Origin: Calliopum simillimum
Lineage: Eukaryota > Arthropoda > Insecta > Diptera > Lauxaniidae
Direction: 5' to 3'
Length of the DNA stretch: 64,000 nucleotides
Assembly (NCBI GenBank): GCA_951812925.1
Contig: OX638371.1
Span: forward strand, 77,199,697 to 77,263,696
Shown: piece by piece, positions 10,290 to 23,106 of the stretch
Position numbering within the stretch: the stretch's first letter is position 1
Layout of the letters: each line of letters starts with the position of its first letter
Translations under genes and position numbers: made by a program
Notes under the pieces: model-generated
What the model was told of the DNA's origin: nothing
The model's database searches: none
Seen by the model: only the letters and a program-made list of their open reading frames with translations

Positions 10290-12900
10290 TCAAAAGACGC
10301 GAATTTTGAGTTTATGATGCAGAAATATTCGTTATATCATGCTTCATAATGTTTTAAAAATTTCATATTAATATCTTTTACGGTCATCGTTTGAGAACGA
10401 AATAACTTTTTCAATTAAAAACTTTAAACGAAAATATCGAATTTTTTGACTTGTGCCGTTCTTGTAGTAAATGAGCGATATGTATATGAAGTTTTAACTA
10501 AAAAAGCACCTGCAACAAAAATGTACATATTTCTGCTGGTAAATATTTTTATTAAAGGAACAAAAAAAAAATGTTTTCACCAGCTGGTAATAAATCGTCA
10601 CAAGCTTCAAATACAAATAAGGGTGGAACAAACCAACCAATCTATGACTTCGATCTCTAACAAGATATTCTTCAAAGCATCCTTTTCCTTTCTCTCTAAA
10701 GATGCCTATTAAATGTTTCCTGTCCGTATGGTGTGGTGGTGTAGCTGGCTATTCACTTGACTCAATTGAATGCCATCGTTTTCATATTTGTGGTCAAGTT
10801 CAAGTTACCAATGCAAAATACTCACATTTGCCATAGAATTTATGGCAACTTTGTAAGATTTACGCATCCTTTGAGGCCATTTCAAATTATTCACACAATC
10901 AGCACTAAGGGCCAACTGAAATCACCGCACACTCTGAGGAGGGTTATTAGAAAGACCATGCCAATTGAAATGAAAGGAAAAGAGAAAAATAAGAAAAAAA
11001 ATATATATACAACAGAGTAGAATAGAAAACACTGTCAATACATAATGACAGATTGCAATGGATGAGATAAATTAGTCAACAAAATAACAGATTGGTAGTA
11101 GATGAAAAACTTGACATTTTAAAAAGAATAAAAGAAGAAGCTTCTATCATCTTGGTCGCCATTTCTTTACCTACACCGTTATTTAAAAAAAAAAAAGAAT
11201 TATAAATATATTGAAAACGTGGCCAAAGAAGTTACACTTTAGAAAGGAAATGTAATGTGAGTAAGTCTTGGTCTATAGTCTTGGTTTTGGACATTAGACG
11301 ATACTAAGATTTCCAAACAATAACAGTATTGGTCTTGGCTTCGAAATCACTTGTGATGTTATTGCAATAGTTTGAGTATATCACTTTTGGCATGCAGAAC
11401 TGTCAATTTAACATTCCAAACTATTGATTAAAAAATTTTAGCATGTTAAATTAACATGGTAGAACAAAAGTCCTAAAAGAAGGAAATACAAGAGTCAAAA
11501 AATTCGTGTTGAAAGATAACCGTAAAAGAGCGTATTCAGTAAAGACGATTTATTACAGTAGGAATTGCAAGATAAGAAGAAAACTTAAAGATTCATGCAG
11601 CAATCTTCAAATATATAATTGATACCCCCTTTCAAGTAGGGTGCAATCATATAAGTAAAAATTTAAGAGTTTGGTGGTACGTAAAACATTACCAGTTGTG
11701 TAATACATCATTTACGCAAATAAATTTAGCAAAATGTTAACAATAAAAACAATAAATTTTAACTACATACATACATATATACTGGTGTATCTGTTGTGCG
11801 CCTTTTTTATTTTATTTCCTCCATATGGAAGAAAAAAACCCCAGAGCCAAACAGACGCTGATTGTTCAGAGTTCTTATGTTTTTTTTTTGTTCATTTCGA
11901 TATCAGTACGACTCATCGTTAAGGTAGAAAAGGTGCTCCAATGCGTTGAGTTCATTTGGGCATCGGTTTGTCTGTCTGTCCGTTCATCTATTTGTTTGTT
12001 TGCTTGTTTGTGAACTTCTTTGTCCGTCCGTCTGTCGGTCTGTCTATCTATTTGCAGACAATGTGTTCTTGCCATAGTGCGAAATGTCTATTGTTCCGTG
12101 TTTTGTACATGAATTCTGTTCACAAACTACACACATAACTATGTATCTCTGTTGAGGAGATACATTTAAGGTTGCAACTTAACGTTGCGCTCATTTTGTA
12201 GTACAATTGTTGCTTCCTTGCCTTAAATGTCTAAACAAAGGCGCTGCCTGAGTTGTAACTAAGCCAATAGTTAGTTTTGGATCTGCGCAATGGTGGAAAA
12301 AGTTCACAATCAATGGCATCATGCATGTAACAATGTATGAAGGTAAGTTGGAAAAACCTTAGATGATTAAACAAAATTGTAGTATTTTGTTGCACAAATA
12401 TACAATTTTCAAGATAATTTTTTTTTTTACAATAAAAATATAAAGTCTGACATTTTATTTTTTGCGCATTTTGCCATATGTTGGCTTCATAGTTTTTTTC
12501 ATTGAATAAGCATCAGCTTTACAGACAAAATATAAAACTGCCAAGTTCTTAGCATTTCAGTTAATTTCTAGGCAATTTAATAAATTTAAATGTTAAAACT
12601 TATAGCAGTGGTCGTTTGGGACAAATGCTGTTAAATACAAAATACTAATTACAAAAGTAAAGGCATTACGCATCAACCCTAGACTGTTTAAATGTAGCCC
12701 TTATAGTATACGTACAGACCTGGCTCCGAGCAACATGCTACTAAAAACTAAAAAAGAACTGCATGGGACAAAATTTACTAGCCATGAGGAAGTAATAGAT
12801 GCTACTTTAGCATATATTTACGTAAAATAATCTCTAATGAAAGTGTGTGCTTTGTTATTTGGAAAAAATTAATAGATAATTATTGTCTTGAAAATCGGCT
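10290..12900. other. Intronic, no gene recognised; TGTC/TTTG microsatellite at 11.96 kb
   Basis: No reading frame looks protein-like. At about 11955-12055 there is a mixed (TGTC)n, (TTTG)n and (CTAT)n tract. Such GTCY-type tracts can be left by mini-me-like elements, but no core sequence is present here. Confidence 0.35.
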
Positions 12901-13545
12901 TCCGCAAATAACATCAAACATTTTTTTATGAATAAAGCCATAAAAATCTACATGCAAAATCTGGCATTATTACAATTTTTGTTTGAAAGTAAAGACAACT
13001 TTCTGGCGTTTCTTTCAAAACCTAAACGCTTCAGTATTTCCAAAAAAAAGTGTTTTGTTTCACGAGAAAATCTTTCGTAAATAAGCCCAGAAATTTCCTG
13101 GCATTAATTTTTGGAAATTATGCCAAAAATTAAATAAGAAATAAGCCAGAATTTAGGAAATGCCATAAGAAATAACTCCAAAAAGTTTTTTAGAAACTAA
13201 GCCAGAAAAAATTACATACAAAATTCTGGCGTTATTTCCATTTCGTTTTCGAAATAAAGCCAAAAATTGTATTTTCTTCTTAATTTTTGGCTTTATTTCA
13301 ATAAATTTATACCAGAAAATTTCTGGTTTCATTTTCAAAAAATTATGTGGCATTATTTACTTTTTGTTAACCACATAACTTTTGGAAATACGCCCATAAA
13401 AATGTTTGAAAAAAACTAACAGAAAAGTTCATGGCTTTATTTCCAAAAGAAAATGGAAATAAGGCCAGAACTTTGATTAACTGACTTTGTTTTGGAAAAT
13501 ATTTCTGGCGTTATTTTCTATAGCGTTATTTCTGGAAGCTTTAAA
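12900..13545. repeat. Degenerate array of GCCAGAAAT / ATTTCTGGC motifs
   Basis: Variants of AATAAGGCCAGAAAT and its inverse ATTTCTGGCGTTATTTC recur many times in both orientations across about 640 bp, for example near 13090, 13205, 13230, 13322, 13460 and 13505. Spacing is irregular. The alternation of orientations suggests many small hairpins. No protein is encoded. Confidence 0.5.
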
Positions 13546-13559
13546 TAATAAGTGATTTA

Positions 13560-14678
13560 ACTTTACTAGAGTTCGCCTTGTGGCCGAAATTCGACCATTT
13601 CGATTTAACTATAAAGCAAAGTTTTTATAACCTTCCATGGTCGATAAAACACAAAAAGCTTTTAATATTCTTCCATAGGGTTCTGGATATCTGCATTCAT
13701 AAAAATCGGTGCAGCAGCTTAGTTGCAATAGCGTTCTTGGCATTTAGAGGCGTGTTACTTCTACTAAAGATTGCGTTATTGTTCCTTAGTTCTAACCTTA
13801 TCTCTGTACCAAATTTCGTAAAAATCGATGCATTGGTTTAGCTGTGAGAGCGTTTTTTCTATTTAGGGGCGTAGCACCGCCCACTTTAAAAAAAAAATAG
13901 TCCTATGCTCTGCTCCTCCTCACAACCATTCCAAGCCAATCGGTTGAGATTTAGGCATAGAAACAGGGACTGAATCGATTTCGTTTGCCTATTTACATAT
14001 AGATAAGAAACTAGCATTTCCCGGCGTACGTTGCTACACCTTGTCTAGGTACTGGGGGCGGGGCATCACCAATTTTTTTAAGGGATGTAAATTGTTCCGA
14101 TGCAATTTATATATGTCCCAAATCTCATCTTTATGCGTTAAATACTTTCAAAAATATGACATTTTTTAAGGGCGTGGCACCTATTTTTTCAATGGACATT
14201 ATTTGTCCCGGTACTCTTAACACATATACCAAATCTCATCAATTTCTGTTAAATATTTTTAGAGATGTGATGAATTAATTTCTTTGGAGGCGTGGCACCG
14301 CCAATTTTTTCCCTGAAAATTATTTATCCTAATGCACTTTACAGATGTACTAAATTTAAATTATGTGCGTCATATAGTTTCAGGAGCTATTACAAATTAA
14401 TTTTTAGAGGGGCCTGGCACCGCCTATTTTTTCAGTAAAAATTATTTGTCCTATTTTATTCTATACATAAACCAAATATCAATTATCTGCTATAAGTAGT
14501 TTCAGAGCTATTAAGAATTAATTTTTAGGGGGTGTGGCACCGCCCACGCTTTTAGTATATAACCTATCTTTTTATAATACTAAGGTATTGAGAAAATTTC
14601 ATTCAAATCGGTCTGTTAGTTTCCGAGTCCACAAATAACAAACATGCAAACAAACAAAATCTCATTTTTATATACATA
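13560..14678 (+). repeat. Dispersed repeat with tandem ~119-bp units around GGGCGTGGCACCGCC
   Basis: The box GGGCGTGGCACCGCC, or a near match, starts at about 14050, 14170, 14287, 14408 and 14527, with a further copy at about 13865. Each is followed by a T-rich stretch and a TTATTTGTCC-like segment. The 3' tail reads ATTCAAATCGGTCTGTTAG, then CAAACAAACAAAATC and TA-rich DNA, resembling the tail of common insect interspersed repeats. A MITE interrupts this tail at 14682. Confidence 0.55.
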
Positions 14679-14681
14679 TTA

Positions 14682-15182
14682 AGGGCCGTCCACACGTACA
14701 GTCTTACCTGCGCAAACCTAGTTCGTGCAAACTAGAGAGTTTGCGCATACTTTTTATATCGCGTCCACACGACACAGGCAAGTCTGTGCAGTTTTCAGTA
14801 TACTTCATTTTCATAGAAACATGACGTCTAGCAAACATTTCATTTTCATTTGAATTTTTTTTTCTTTTGCATATTTTGCAAAATAAATCAATGAAAAAAC
14901 GCATAATTTTCATGACAGAGCTATCACATGCAATATACATGCATTTGAAGACTGCAGTTTAAGCGACAGATTGAAGGCACGGCCTGTACGCCGTCCACAA
15001 GTTACAACTTGCCTGCGGAAGCCTAGTTTGCACAAAAAAATCTTTGGAAATTCAAAGAAAGCACAGGCCGCACTTTTGAACTGTGCAAACTTGCCTTTTG
15101 CCGTCCACACGTACAGACTTACCTACACAAACCAGTTTGCGCAGGTAAGTCTTGAGGTAAAACTGTGCGTGTGGACGGCCCT
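14682..15182. mobile_element. PIF/Harbinger-like MITE, TTA target duplication
   Basis: The 501-bp element starts AGGGCCGTCCACACG and ends CGTGTGGACGGCCCT, a 15-bp perfect inverted repeat. TTA flanks both ends (14679-14681, 15183-15185), the 3-bp duplication typical of PIF/Harbinger. Inside, GTCCACACGTACAG-like segments recur near 14690 and 15102, with diverged forms near 14762 and 14992. No transposase is encoded, so it would depend on one from elsewhere. Confidence 0.8.
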
Positions 15183-15404
15183 TTAGTAGATAGTAGAAGT
15201 AGATAATATAAAAATTTGTAATAAAGGTAAAAATTCCAACTCAATAATTTTTATGTGTCCAACAGGAACTACTCATTCAGTTAAAACCACATTTTTTTAA
15301 CAAAACTTTATTAAACAGGTTGGAAATTTTATTTTTAATTGAAATTTTAAAAAATCCTTTTAAAACAAATAGATTTTCAGTCAATTTGATTATACTGATG
15401 GCAG

Positions 15405-15500
15405 TGGAGCTGATAGCTAATGCGCGCATCAGCCACACAGTTTAAATCTCCCGGTTCAAATCCCCCCCAATGCTGAACACAAAATTTTTATTTTTTTTTT
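15405..15500 (+). ncRNA. Solo tRNA-like module with pol III A/B boxes (relic)
   Basis: TAGCTAATGCG (A-box-like, about 15416) is followed about 40 bp later by GGTTCAAATCC (a good B box, about 15454), then a T-rich run after 15480. The part between does not fold into a convincing cloverleaf, so this is not called a tRNA gene. It may be the head of a SINE-like repeat. Confidence 0.4.
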
Positions 15501-17130
15501 TTATTTTAATTGTTTATTTTTTTTAAGTATTAATTGTAAAAAAAAATTGTAGAAGCATTTCTGTTTAATAATTTTTCCTATACGGTTTGATAATTTTTAC
15601 TATTTCCTTTTAAGCAACTTTGAAATTTTGATAAAATTTTTGGCAGTTTTTACTAGATTAACTTAAGTTTAGTAATTTCTGAACGATTTTCGCTACAAAA
15701 AATATAAAACTTTACTTTTCGTGTATAAAGAGGTCTCTCCAGCACAAGAACTATGTTGTCAAGTGTAATCGAGTTTTTTTTTTTTAAATTTCGCCAAGTA
15801 TAATTTGTTAAATATCACATAATCTCTACGACAGCGGCCAAGATAAAAAGAAAAACTTGAAAGAATCGCTATTTTTTTATTGAATAAATAAACATGAGTC
15901 AAAAGATGATTATTTATTTGTTTTATTTTTCACTTTTATGTTAATTAGCATTCAATTACTAAAACCAACAGCATCAAGCCAACAGCCAAGCCGCAAGATA
16001 CTTAGAAAGTTATGATCGTGGTTTTCACTCTTTTTTTCGATTAATTGCTAAATAAAAACCGAGTTAGAGATACAAAAAAGCGTGAAATATAAAATTTGGT
16101 TCAATATTTTTGCAATATGTACTGTTAAATTAGTAATAATGTGCTTTTATTTTTGGAAATTCAGCTATAAACTGTAAAAATATTTGTTTGTTTTTACAAA
16201 AGTAGCACAAAAGTAATTCACACCATGTGTGGCGCAGATGTGTGTGTCAATCGCCGGGGGCAATGAAATTCACACGATTTTTTTTTAAATTTTTCAATTT
16301 TGAAAATATGTTTCACACTAAAGATATAAATTTGCATAAAATTAATATGTATGTAGTATGTATGTAGCCAGCAGAGATATTGAATGAAAATAAGCTTCCG
16401 TATATATTTGGTTCATACCTTTGCGCTGCTATAGATCAAAAGAAATATTTTTTACGTTTGGGGTTTTGTGCTACCTACCATAAAATCAATAAATAAATCA
16501 ATTCAGATAAAAGCAAAATGTTTTTTTTTCTTTTGCTTTACATTTTATCATTTTAGATAATTAATTTTTTGCATAAATAAATCATAGTTTCAAAGATATA
16601 TAAAAAAATACTAAATAGTATCTCGTATGCACTAGACTGGTTCAAAAGTTAAAGGTGTTCGAAAAAAAAATTATTATGGTGTAAGTTTACTTTGATGCAT
16701 TTCACAGAACATTTGATGGACTCGCAATCATTTTGAAAACTAAATAATGCTCCAAAAATGGGCTATATTTTTTTAAATTGTTTAACGTCTTGTATGGATA
16801 ATGTGCCGCTAAATCCGAATCTACAATTTATTTATCCGCTAGTTACAGAGATATTTTCCATTCAAAGTGTAAAATTCAAAAATAAATATAATAAAATCTT
16901 CAATTTCCATCTTGAATGGACAGTATCTCAAAAAGCTACAGAACTTATGGGGAAATAAATTGCAGATTTTTATAACAATTTTGTAGTTTTCACGATGCTT
17001 TCGGATCCATCTAGTGTCCTCTGAAATGGACTTAAATTTACATGGTGCTAAATTACACTATAACGAAACTTCTTTTACCCGAGGAACGAATTCCTACCAA
17101 ATTTAATTTTTTCCATATAAATCTGAAATA
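15500..17130. other. Intronic, no gene recognised
   Basis: AT-rich sequence with homopolymers. Reading frames here, such as 16758-16958, have low-complexity composition and no recognisable motif. Confidence 0.4.
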
Positions 17131-17484
17131 GCTTAGTGTGCATTAGGGATTCCAACTTTTGGACTTTTCGCGATCCCGGGATTTACGGGATCAGAATTTT
17201 GAGTCCCGGGATTTTTCGGGATTTGTATGAATTTTTTTCTAAATAAAGCAGAATATTTCAATATTAAAATTTCCCAATATTTTGTCTTATAATAACATAA
17301 GCAATTCACGACTTTTTTAAAAAACCAAAAATTCATAAATACTTATGGAGGAAGGAAACACTCCAAGTGTACAAGCTGAAAATGTTTTTGTCACCGATTT
17401 CGGTTCTATTTGGCAGTAATGTAGTTTCAATGTGCAAGATTAATTATAAGGGGGAATTTTGTTCCAGAATCATTTATTGTTAAA

Positions 17485-18740
17485 ACACAGGGTGTTGAAG
17501 TTGGCGATTTTTGTGATTTTCATAGAAAGTGTGCATTTTTTAAAAACTAAAAGCTTACATCAAACTTTGTAAATTGATAACTGTAATTTAAAAAACCAAT
17601 TTTTAAATTTTCTTAAAAGTACTTTAAATTAAATTTAAATTTATTAGTTTTAAAATGGTTTATGTTTCAAGATGGCATTCAAGCACTGAATGAGAGTTTT
17701 CGGCCTTTGAACGACCGCGGTAGGCAAAACGCCTTTTTTACTCAAGAGGAAGGAATCTTACGAAAAAAGTGTACTACACACAGAAAAATAAATAGTATTT
17801 CCAACAACTTTATGTTTTGATTCAAGAATTTTTGTTGGTTGAAATCTTCCCAACAACTTTTGCTCTTGATTTAAATACAAAATTGTTGTTTATTAAATAA
17901 AACGAAAAATTTTTGAATCAAGTAAAAAGTTGTTGGAAGTTTAAGAGCGGAAATTGTTGATTCAAAAGCGAATTTGTTGATAATGTTTAAGTACGAAATA
18001 GTTGAACGAAGAATAAATAATTGTTGAAATGTTGGTGGTTTTATAAGTATTTATTTGGAATCTATCTTTCAGCAATAGGAATGTTACAAAAGCAAGGACA
18101 TTGGATTCCGTATGAGAAGAAGGCGAGAGAAGTACACGGCAGAAGTACATACGTGTGAATTGCTGCTTCAACGGCAGAAGATGAAAATTTTGTTGCACCT
18201 TATCGTGACTGGCGATGGAAAATGAATACAGTATGAGAATCCCAAGAAAAATCGTGAGATAATCCAGGTCCATGCATTGACATCGTATGCAAATTCAAAT
18301 GTCTAGGATTCGAAACTTCTCTGCATTTAGAAGGAACCATTGGGTTCAATTTGTTATGGAATGCATACATATGCTGCCAGAAAGATGGGAGAAAAATATG
18401 TTAAGTGATAGGCAATACTTTGGGTGAAATGTTTCTTACCCCAGAACTTATTATTATTATAATATAAATTTTTTTTTTTGTTTTCAAAACAGCATGTTTG
18501 AAGTTTTGTATTTTAAAATATTTTTCATAATTTTTTATGACAAATGCGTTAAAAAATTAAGTATCAAGAATAAAATTGTTGATTCAAGAACAAAATTCTT
18601 ATTTCAACAATTTAGAAATAACAATATTTTAAGAGAGAAAAATTTTTGCTTTAACAATCTTTTTTTTTTCTGAGTGTAGGCATTAAATTCATAGAATCGT
18701 CCAAGGAATGCGTGTGAATTTTTTTTCTGGTAATCAGTTT
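17485..18740 (+). repeat. REP-A repeat, copy 1, split by a mariner element
   Basis: The left piece (17485-17776) runs from ACAGGGTGTTGAAGTTGGCG to CTTACGAAAAAAGTGTAC. The right piece (18677-18740) continues GGCATTAAATTC, then GAATCGTCCAAGGAATGCGT. Other REP-A copies (34.3, 39.5 and 41.2 kb) are continuous at this point, so the mariner insertion came later. The unit also contains ACTCAAGAGGAAGGAATCTT. No protein is encoded. Confidence 0.65.
17777..18676 (+). mobile_element. Decayed Tc1/mariner element with TIRs and TA target site
   Basis: The ends are CACACAGAAAAA and TTTTTCTGAGTG, flanked by TA at 17775-17776 and 18677-18678. Between about 18080 and 18420 a plus-strand transposase relic is legible across frames: MLQKQGHWIPYE, then a degraded catalytic block (TGD-K-W-like, YENPKK) and a QKDGRK-like tail. 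Stops and frameshifts are frequent. The flanks carry many TTGATTCAA motifs. It interrupts REP-A copy 1. Confidence 0.65.
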
Positions 18741-19259
18741 TATTATTACTAAAATATGATTTTGGGAAAATTAAAGAATTTATTGTTGTCATCTAGTCTA
18801 GATTTAAATTAATTGCAGAGTATTGTATACGAGAACCATTTTTCTGACTCAAAACTTGTTGATTGAATTGAAGAAAGATAATTGAAAGTTTTTTGGAGGA
18901 AATAACACCTATCATCACTATTAAAAAATGAATCAATTTCATTCATTCATTCAATTTCTTTCATTTAAACGTCGGATAAATTATGAGATTTTCTGGAAAA
19001 CAAATTTTTTTAAGATTTCATTTTTCTTTCAAGTTTGTTGCTGCGTTCACTGTAATTGGATCTCCATTTTTATAAGATTTAAATATAGAGCTTCCCAGAA
19101 ATCATAGATTTGTTCATAAATATTATTTGGATTTATTAAAAATGAAAAATTCTATTGTTTAAAAAAAAGACTTAAAGAAGAAATCCCAGTATTCGTATCA
19201 ATCTTGGGATTTTTGGGACTGAAAAAGACCGGTATCCCGGGACTAAAATCTCTGTGGTA

Positions 19260-22200
19260 TGTTAGCAAATTAATTCAATAACAATAATCAAAAATAAACA
19301 TTTTTAAGGCATCCACTGTGCTAAAAGCATATGCAGAATACTATAGCAGAACTAAAGCAAAAACGATTGCGTCATTACCAGAGAAATTTATTAAGCAGCA
19401 TGTGCGCCATCTCAGTCTGCAACAAAAACTACTAGAATCATGGGGAATATTCTTCTGCTTGTATAGCAAAGAGTTGAAATGTAACTGGATTAGCCGTATA
19501 GAAGTTAAAAAATATTTCATGAAAGTTTCCATCTTGCAATCAGCTACTATATTAGCTACTGTTGTGTTGCAAACCAGTTTAGTGTTGGCTTGATTGCAGT
19601 GCAATAAAGTTGAAGTCTTGATAATTGAGTAAAACATTATTAGTTTTAAGAATCATTATTTTGGAAGCTAAAAAGCATAATATTAATTGTATGAAATTGG
19701 AATTATTGTGGGATTTTATTAAGGTGAAATAAAATAAAGAAATTTGAATGATTTTAAAATGAATTCATCGCTTTAATTCCACACAATTCATAGTCTAAGA
19801 GCAGGCAGCAGGATTACTACGCTCATCACGTTTTTAATCGAAATCTAATTTTTATGTATATTTATGAATGGGGGAATATATTTTTGAAGGGGTGCCGATC
19901 AAAATGTGGCCGCTGTCATTTTTAAATTGCTATAACTCATGAAACATGAGTCGCACGAGGAAAAGTGACTAAATCTTTTTTATGGAGATTCATATGCCTT
20001 ACAAGTAATAATCATTATAAGTATGTAAAAAAAAAAATAAACGTAAAAATAGTCGGTTTTTATTAAATAACTCCTTAAAACTTTATTTCGATTTATCAGT
20101 AATTGAACACTCAAAAAGTGATAATGATAAAACAAAATCTTAATTTTGTAGCAATAAAGATTGTGTCATTTTGCTTTGGATGCCATGGATTGTTTGCGAG
20201 TTTCGCAGAAAAAATTCTTGAGCTAAAATATTGAGAGATAAGATGGATTGTTGAAAACATGCCAAAAAAAGGGAATAAAATAGAGAAAAAAGTCATTAGT
20301 GTTCAAAAGTATCCGAAGAGGTGAAAAATGCGCATCAATAAGATGTTACCTGATTTCCAAGCCATAAAAAGTCGACCACATGTTATGGAAACAGTGAACT
20401 AATTGGAGTAAGATGAAGGTGGCCATCACTCTGGATACAATGGCTAGATGGGATACAAAATGGTTCCTGAAGCTAAACGATACTTGCAATTGATGCGAGT
20501 ACTAAGTTTTTTTTTTTTAATTTATTCAATTTTATTTTTTTATCTGCATTTAGTTTTAAAAAGTTAATCGTCTTTATTAAAAGATTAAATGCTTTACTTT
20601 TCATGTTTTAATCTTTGTTAAACGACTGTGGACTTATGATTGATTTCACGTAAGATTTTATTCATTTAAACTTGCTAAATGATCTTTCGTAGGATGCAAC
20701 AAAAACTTTAAAAACCTTTGCTAGTGTCTTGAAAGCTTTCACTCCCAAGCCAATAATCCGATCTCCTTTCTGTTCCTCTTCGAACTTTTCAGTAGATATA
20801 TGACATCATCAATATGGCGTGTTCGAATGCTAAAGTTTTCACTATTTGCAGAGCTCGGTATATCTGTAGGCTGTCTATAGAAAACTTGTGGTTAGAAAAA
20901 TGCTCTAAAATAATTTGATGTCGGATTGCATATTTTTACGAAATTTTGGCTAATAAATAAAAATTATTCAGATAAGCCGAGAACAAAATCACAGCAAAAG
21001 AGAACTCAGACAACGAATTTTAATCGAATACAATCGAATTTTTTTTTAAGTCCTTCCATTCCTCATATAAAATTTGTATTATCATTCAAAACTTATATTT
21101 TTAAACAAATTTGGTCATCATACATATTAATCAGATATGTTACTTTTTTTGAAGATAAACATATTTTTTTAAGTTTCTAATTCTAGTTACTATACATTTG
21201 ATATCTTTTGGAAAAAAATACTTTTATTATCTCATTATGAAATTGCAACAATAATGCTGAAGAAAAATTGTTAAAACAATAATCCAGAAAAAAAACTTGC
21301 TTTTGAGAATGGCAAAAATCATTTATGCATGTAGATGAAACACCTTGAAATTTCATTGTATGTATTTTTAGATTATCTAATATTTAAGTCTTTGTTTATC
21401 TTAACTAGCTGGTTTTTCGCTGTTTTACTTCTTTTTTTTTGTGCTAATTTCGTTTTTGTGCAAATTTACTCAAACTTTTTATGCCACTGTTATCAGTAAC
21501 GCTTTTGATCTCAGATTAGATTTGCATTTGCGTTCTTAAAAAATTGTCTAGTTAACTTGAAAATTCTACGTAGCATAATGATAAAAAAGTACACAATAAT
21601 ATTTTATTTTAAGTTTATCTGCATGGAAAAAAGAAAAAAAATCAGCTGTCTTTCTAAGTCTACTTGAAATAGTCCGCCATATATCTAACTCAAATTCTAG
21701 AAAGTATTAAATTCAAGTAAAAGTTAACGTTGCTTTTCTTTGCGTTAAGTCAATAATCTACAAAAAACTGTTATGTGTAATCATAAAAAATGTAAATAAA
21801 CTTCAAAGCCACAATATTGCTAGATACTTTTTGCACAGATTATAATGTAGTGAACTGAATGACTAAGGCGAAACAAAGTTTTTATCATTTGACAATAGAA
21901 TAACACAGATTTGAGCAAAAGTAACAGAATTTAGGTCGTTGAAGTGAATATAATTATGTTTATATAGGGTAATTTGTACGAAATTTGTCTGTTGATTTTT
22001 TCTTCCGTTTGTTTTTATTGAAGGTTTCATAAAAACCATGAACAGACAGAACTTTGGCATAACAGAAAACAACGAAAAGACATTTTGAACTCTTAGTGCT
22101 TTTTTGGTAAGGAAAACCTTAACTGTGGTGGACCTTGAAAAATGTTAGCTTTGCCTCTTGTAAAATATCTGTTTTTTGATGTTATGAAATCAAATCGCTG

Positions 22201-22590
22201 TTAAATGTATCGAGAAAAATATTGTGATTATTATCAGCTGTATTGAACGTCGGCTGAAAATTACATTTTCGTGCTTACAACTATTTGTTTCGGAATAAGA
22301 AATGTCAATGTTCAAGTTAAATTTCTTATGAATTTTTAAAATCGAGTTGAGTAATTTTTCAGTGCAAAAACGGAAAGACATGAACCACAAGTTTTATTCT
22401 GCAAGCTTTTCTCCATTATTTGGTACAAAGGACATAAAAATGTAACGACCGTGGAAAAAGTTATACACTTTTGAAAATTATAGCGTTATTGGTAGTTCTA
22501 ACCTAAAAGTTCAAAAAAACCATTTTTGAGGTTGTATATAGAACGCAGCGAAATTTTTTTGCATTTTTCTATTAAATGCATCATTTAGTA
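19260..22590. other. Intronic, no gene recognised
   Basis: Open frames at 19318-19593 and, on the opposite strand, 19341-19637 overlap each other and match no family I know. 20480-22480 is plain AT-rich sequence. Confidence 0.35.
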
Positions 22591-23106
22591 CTACCAGAGG
22601 CGGATTAACCCTAAGGCACCAGTAGGCACCTGCCTAGGGCGGCTTATTTTCGGGGCGGCAGATTTTTGGGGGGCGGCATATTTTTGGAGTGATAAAAAAA
22701 AGTTTTTATAATTTAAGTATTGAACTTGATTTTATTTTACCTAAATGGTACTTTAAAAACATTTAAATTTGGTACTATTTAAGCAATACGAATGGACTAT
22801 TTAACCGATTAAAAACAACCATGTAGTGTACCATACGTTTAAATTAATTCGATTATAAAATATACTTAAGAAAAGTTTACTAAATACCCAGGGCGGCAAA
22901 ATGAGTGATTGAAATAGATATTGTTCTATAAGACCAAAGGACTATAAGCTCAAGAACTCATATCAAATGCAAAATAGACTGTAGAGGGTGGTAAAATGGA
23001 TTGTAGGGGGCGGCAAAATGAGTTATTGAAATAGAAATTGTTCTATAAGACCAAATAACTATAAGCTAAAGAACTCTTTATCACGGGTATTCGTGAGAAT
23101 GAATTA

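Larger units (their letters stand above)
17150..19250. mobile_element. Possible hAT-like frame with CCCGGGA-rich inverted ends
   Basis: The left end (TAGGGATTCCAAC, then repeated TCCCGGGATTT and CGGGATTT at 17173-17225) is mirrored at the right (GGGATTTTTGGGAC, then ATCCCGGGACTAAAATC at 19198-19243). The pair encloses a REP-A copy and a mariner relic. Dense subterminal CCCGGGA is seen in some hAT elements. No target duplication is clear, so this is tentative. Confidence 0.35.

Noticed and set aside
11260..11340. GTCTTGGTC-type words like those in the hAT MITE
   Set aside because: Only scattered matches and no TAGTGATGAGC end nearby.
19318..19637. Overlapping 91- and 98-codon frames on both strands
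   Set aside because: Mutually antisense, no family resemblance; at most one could be real and neither has support.
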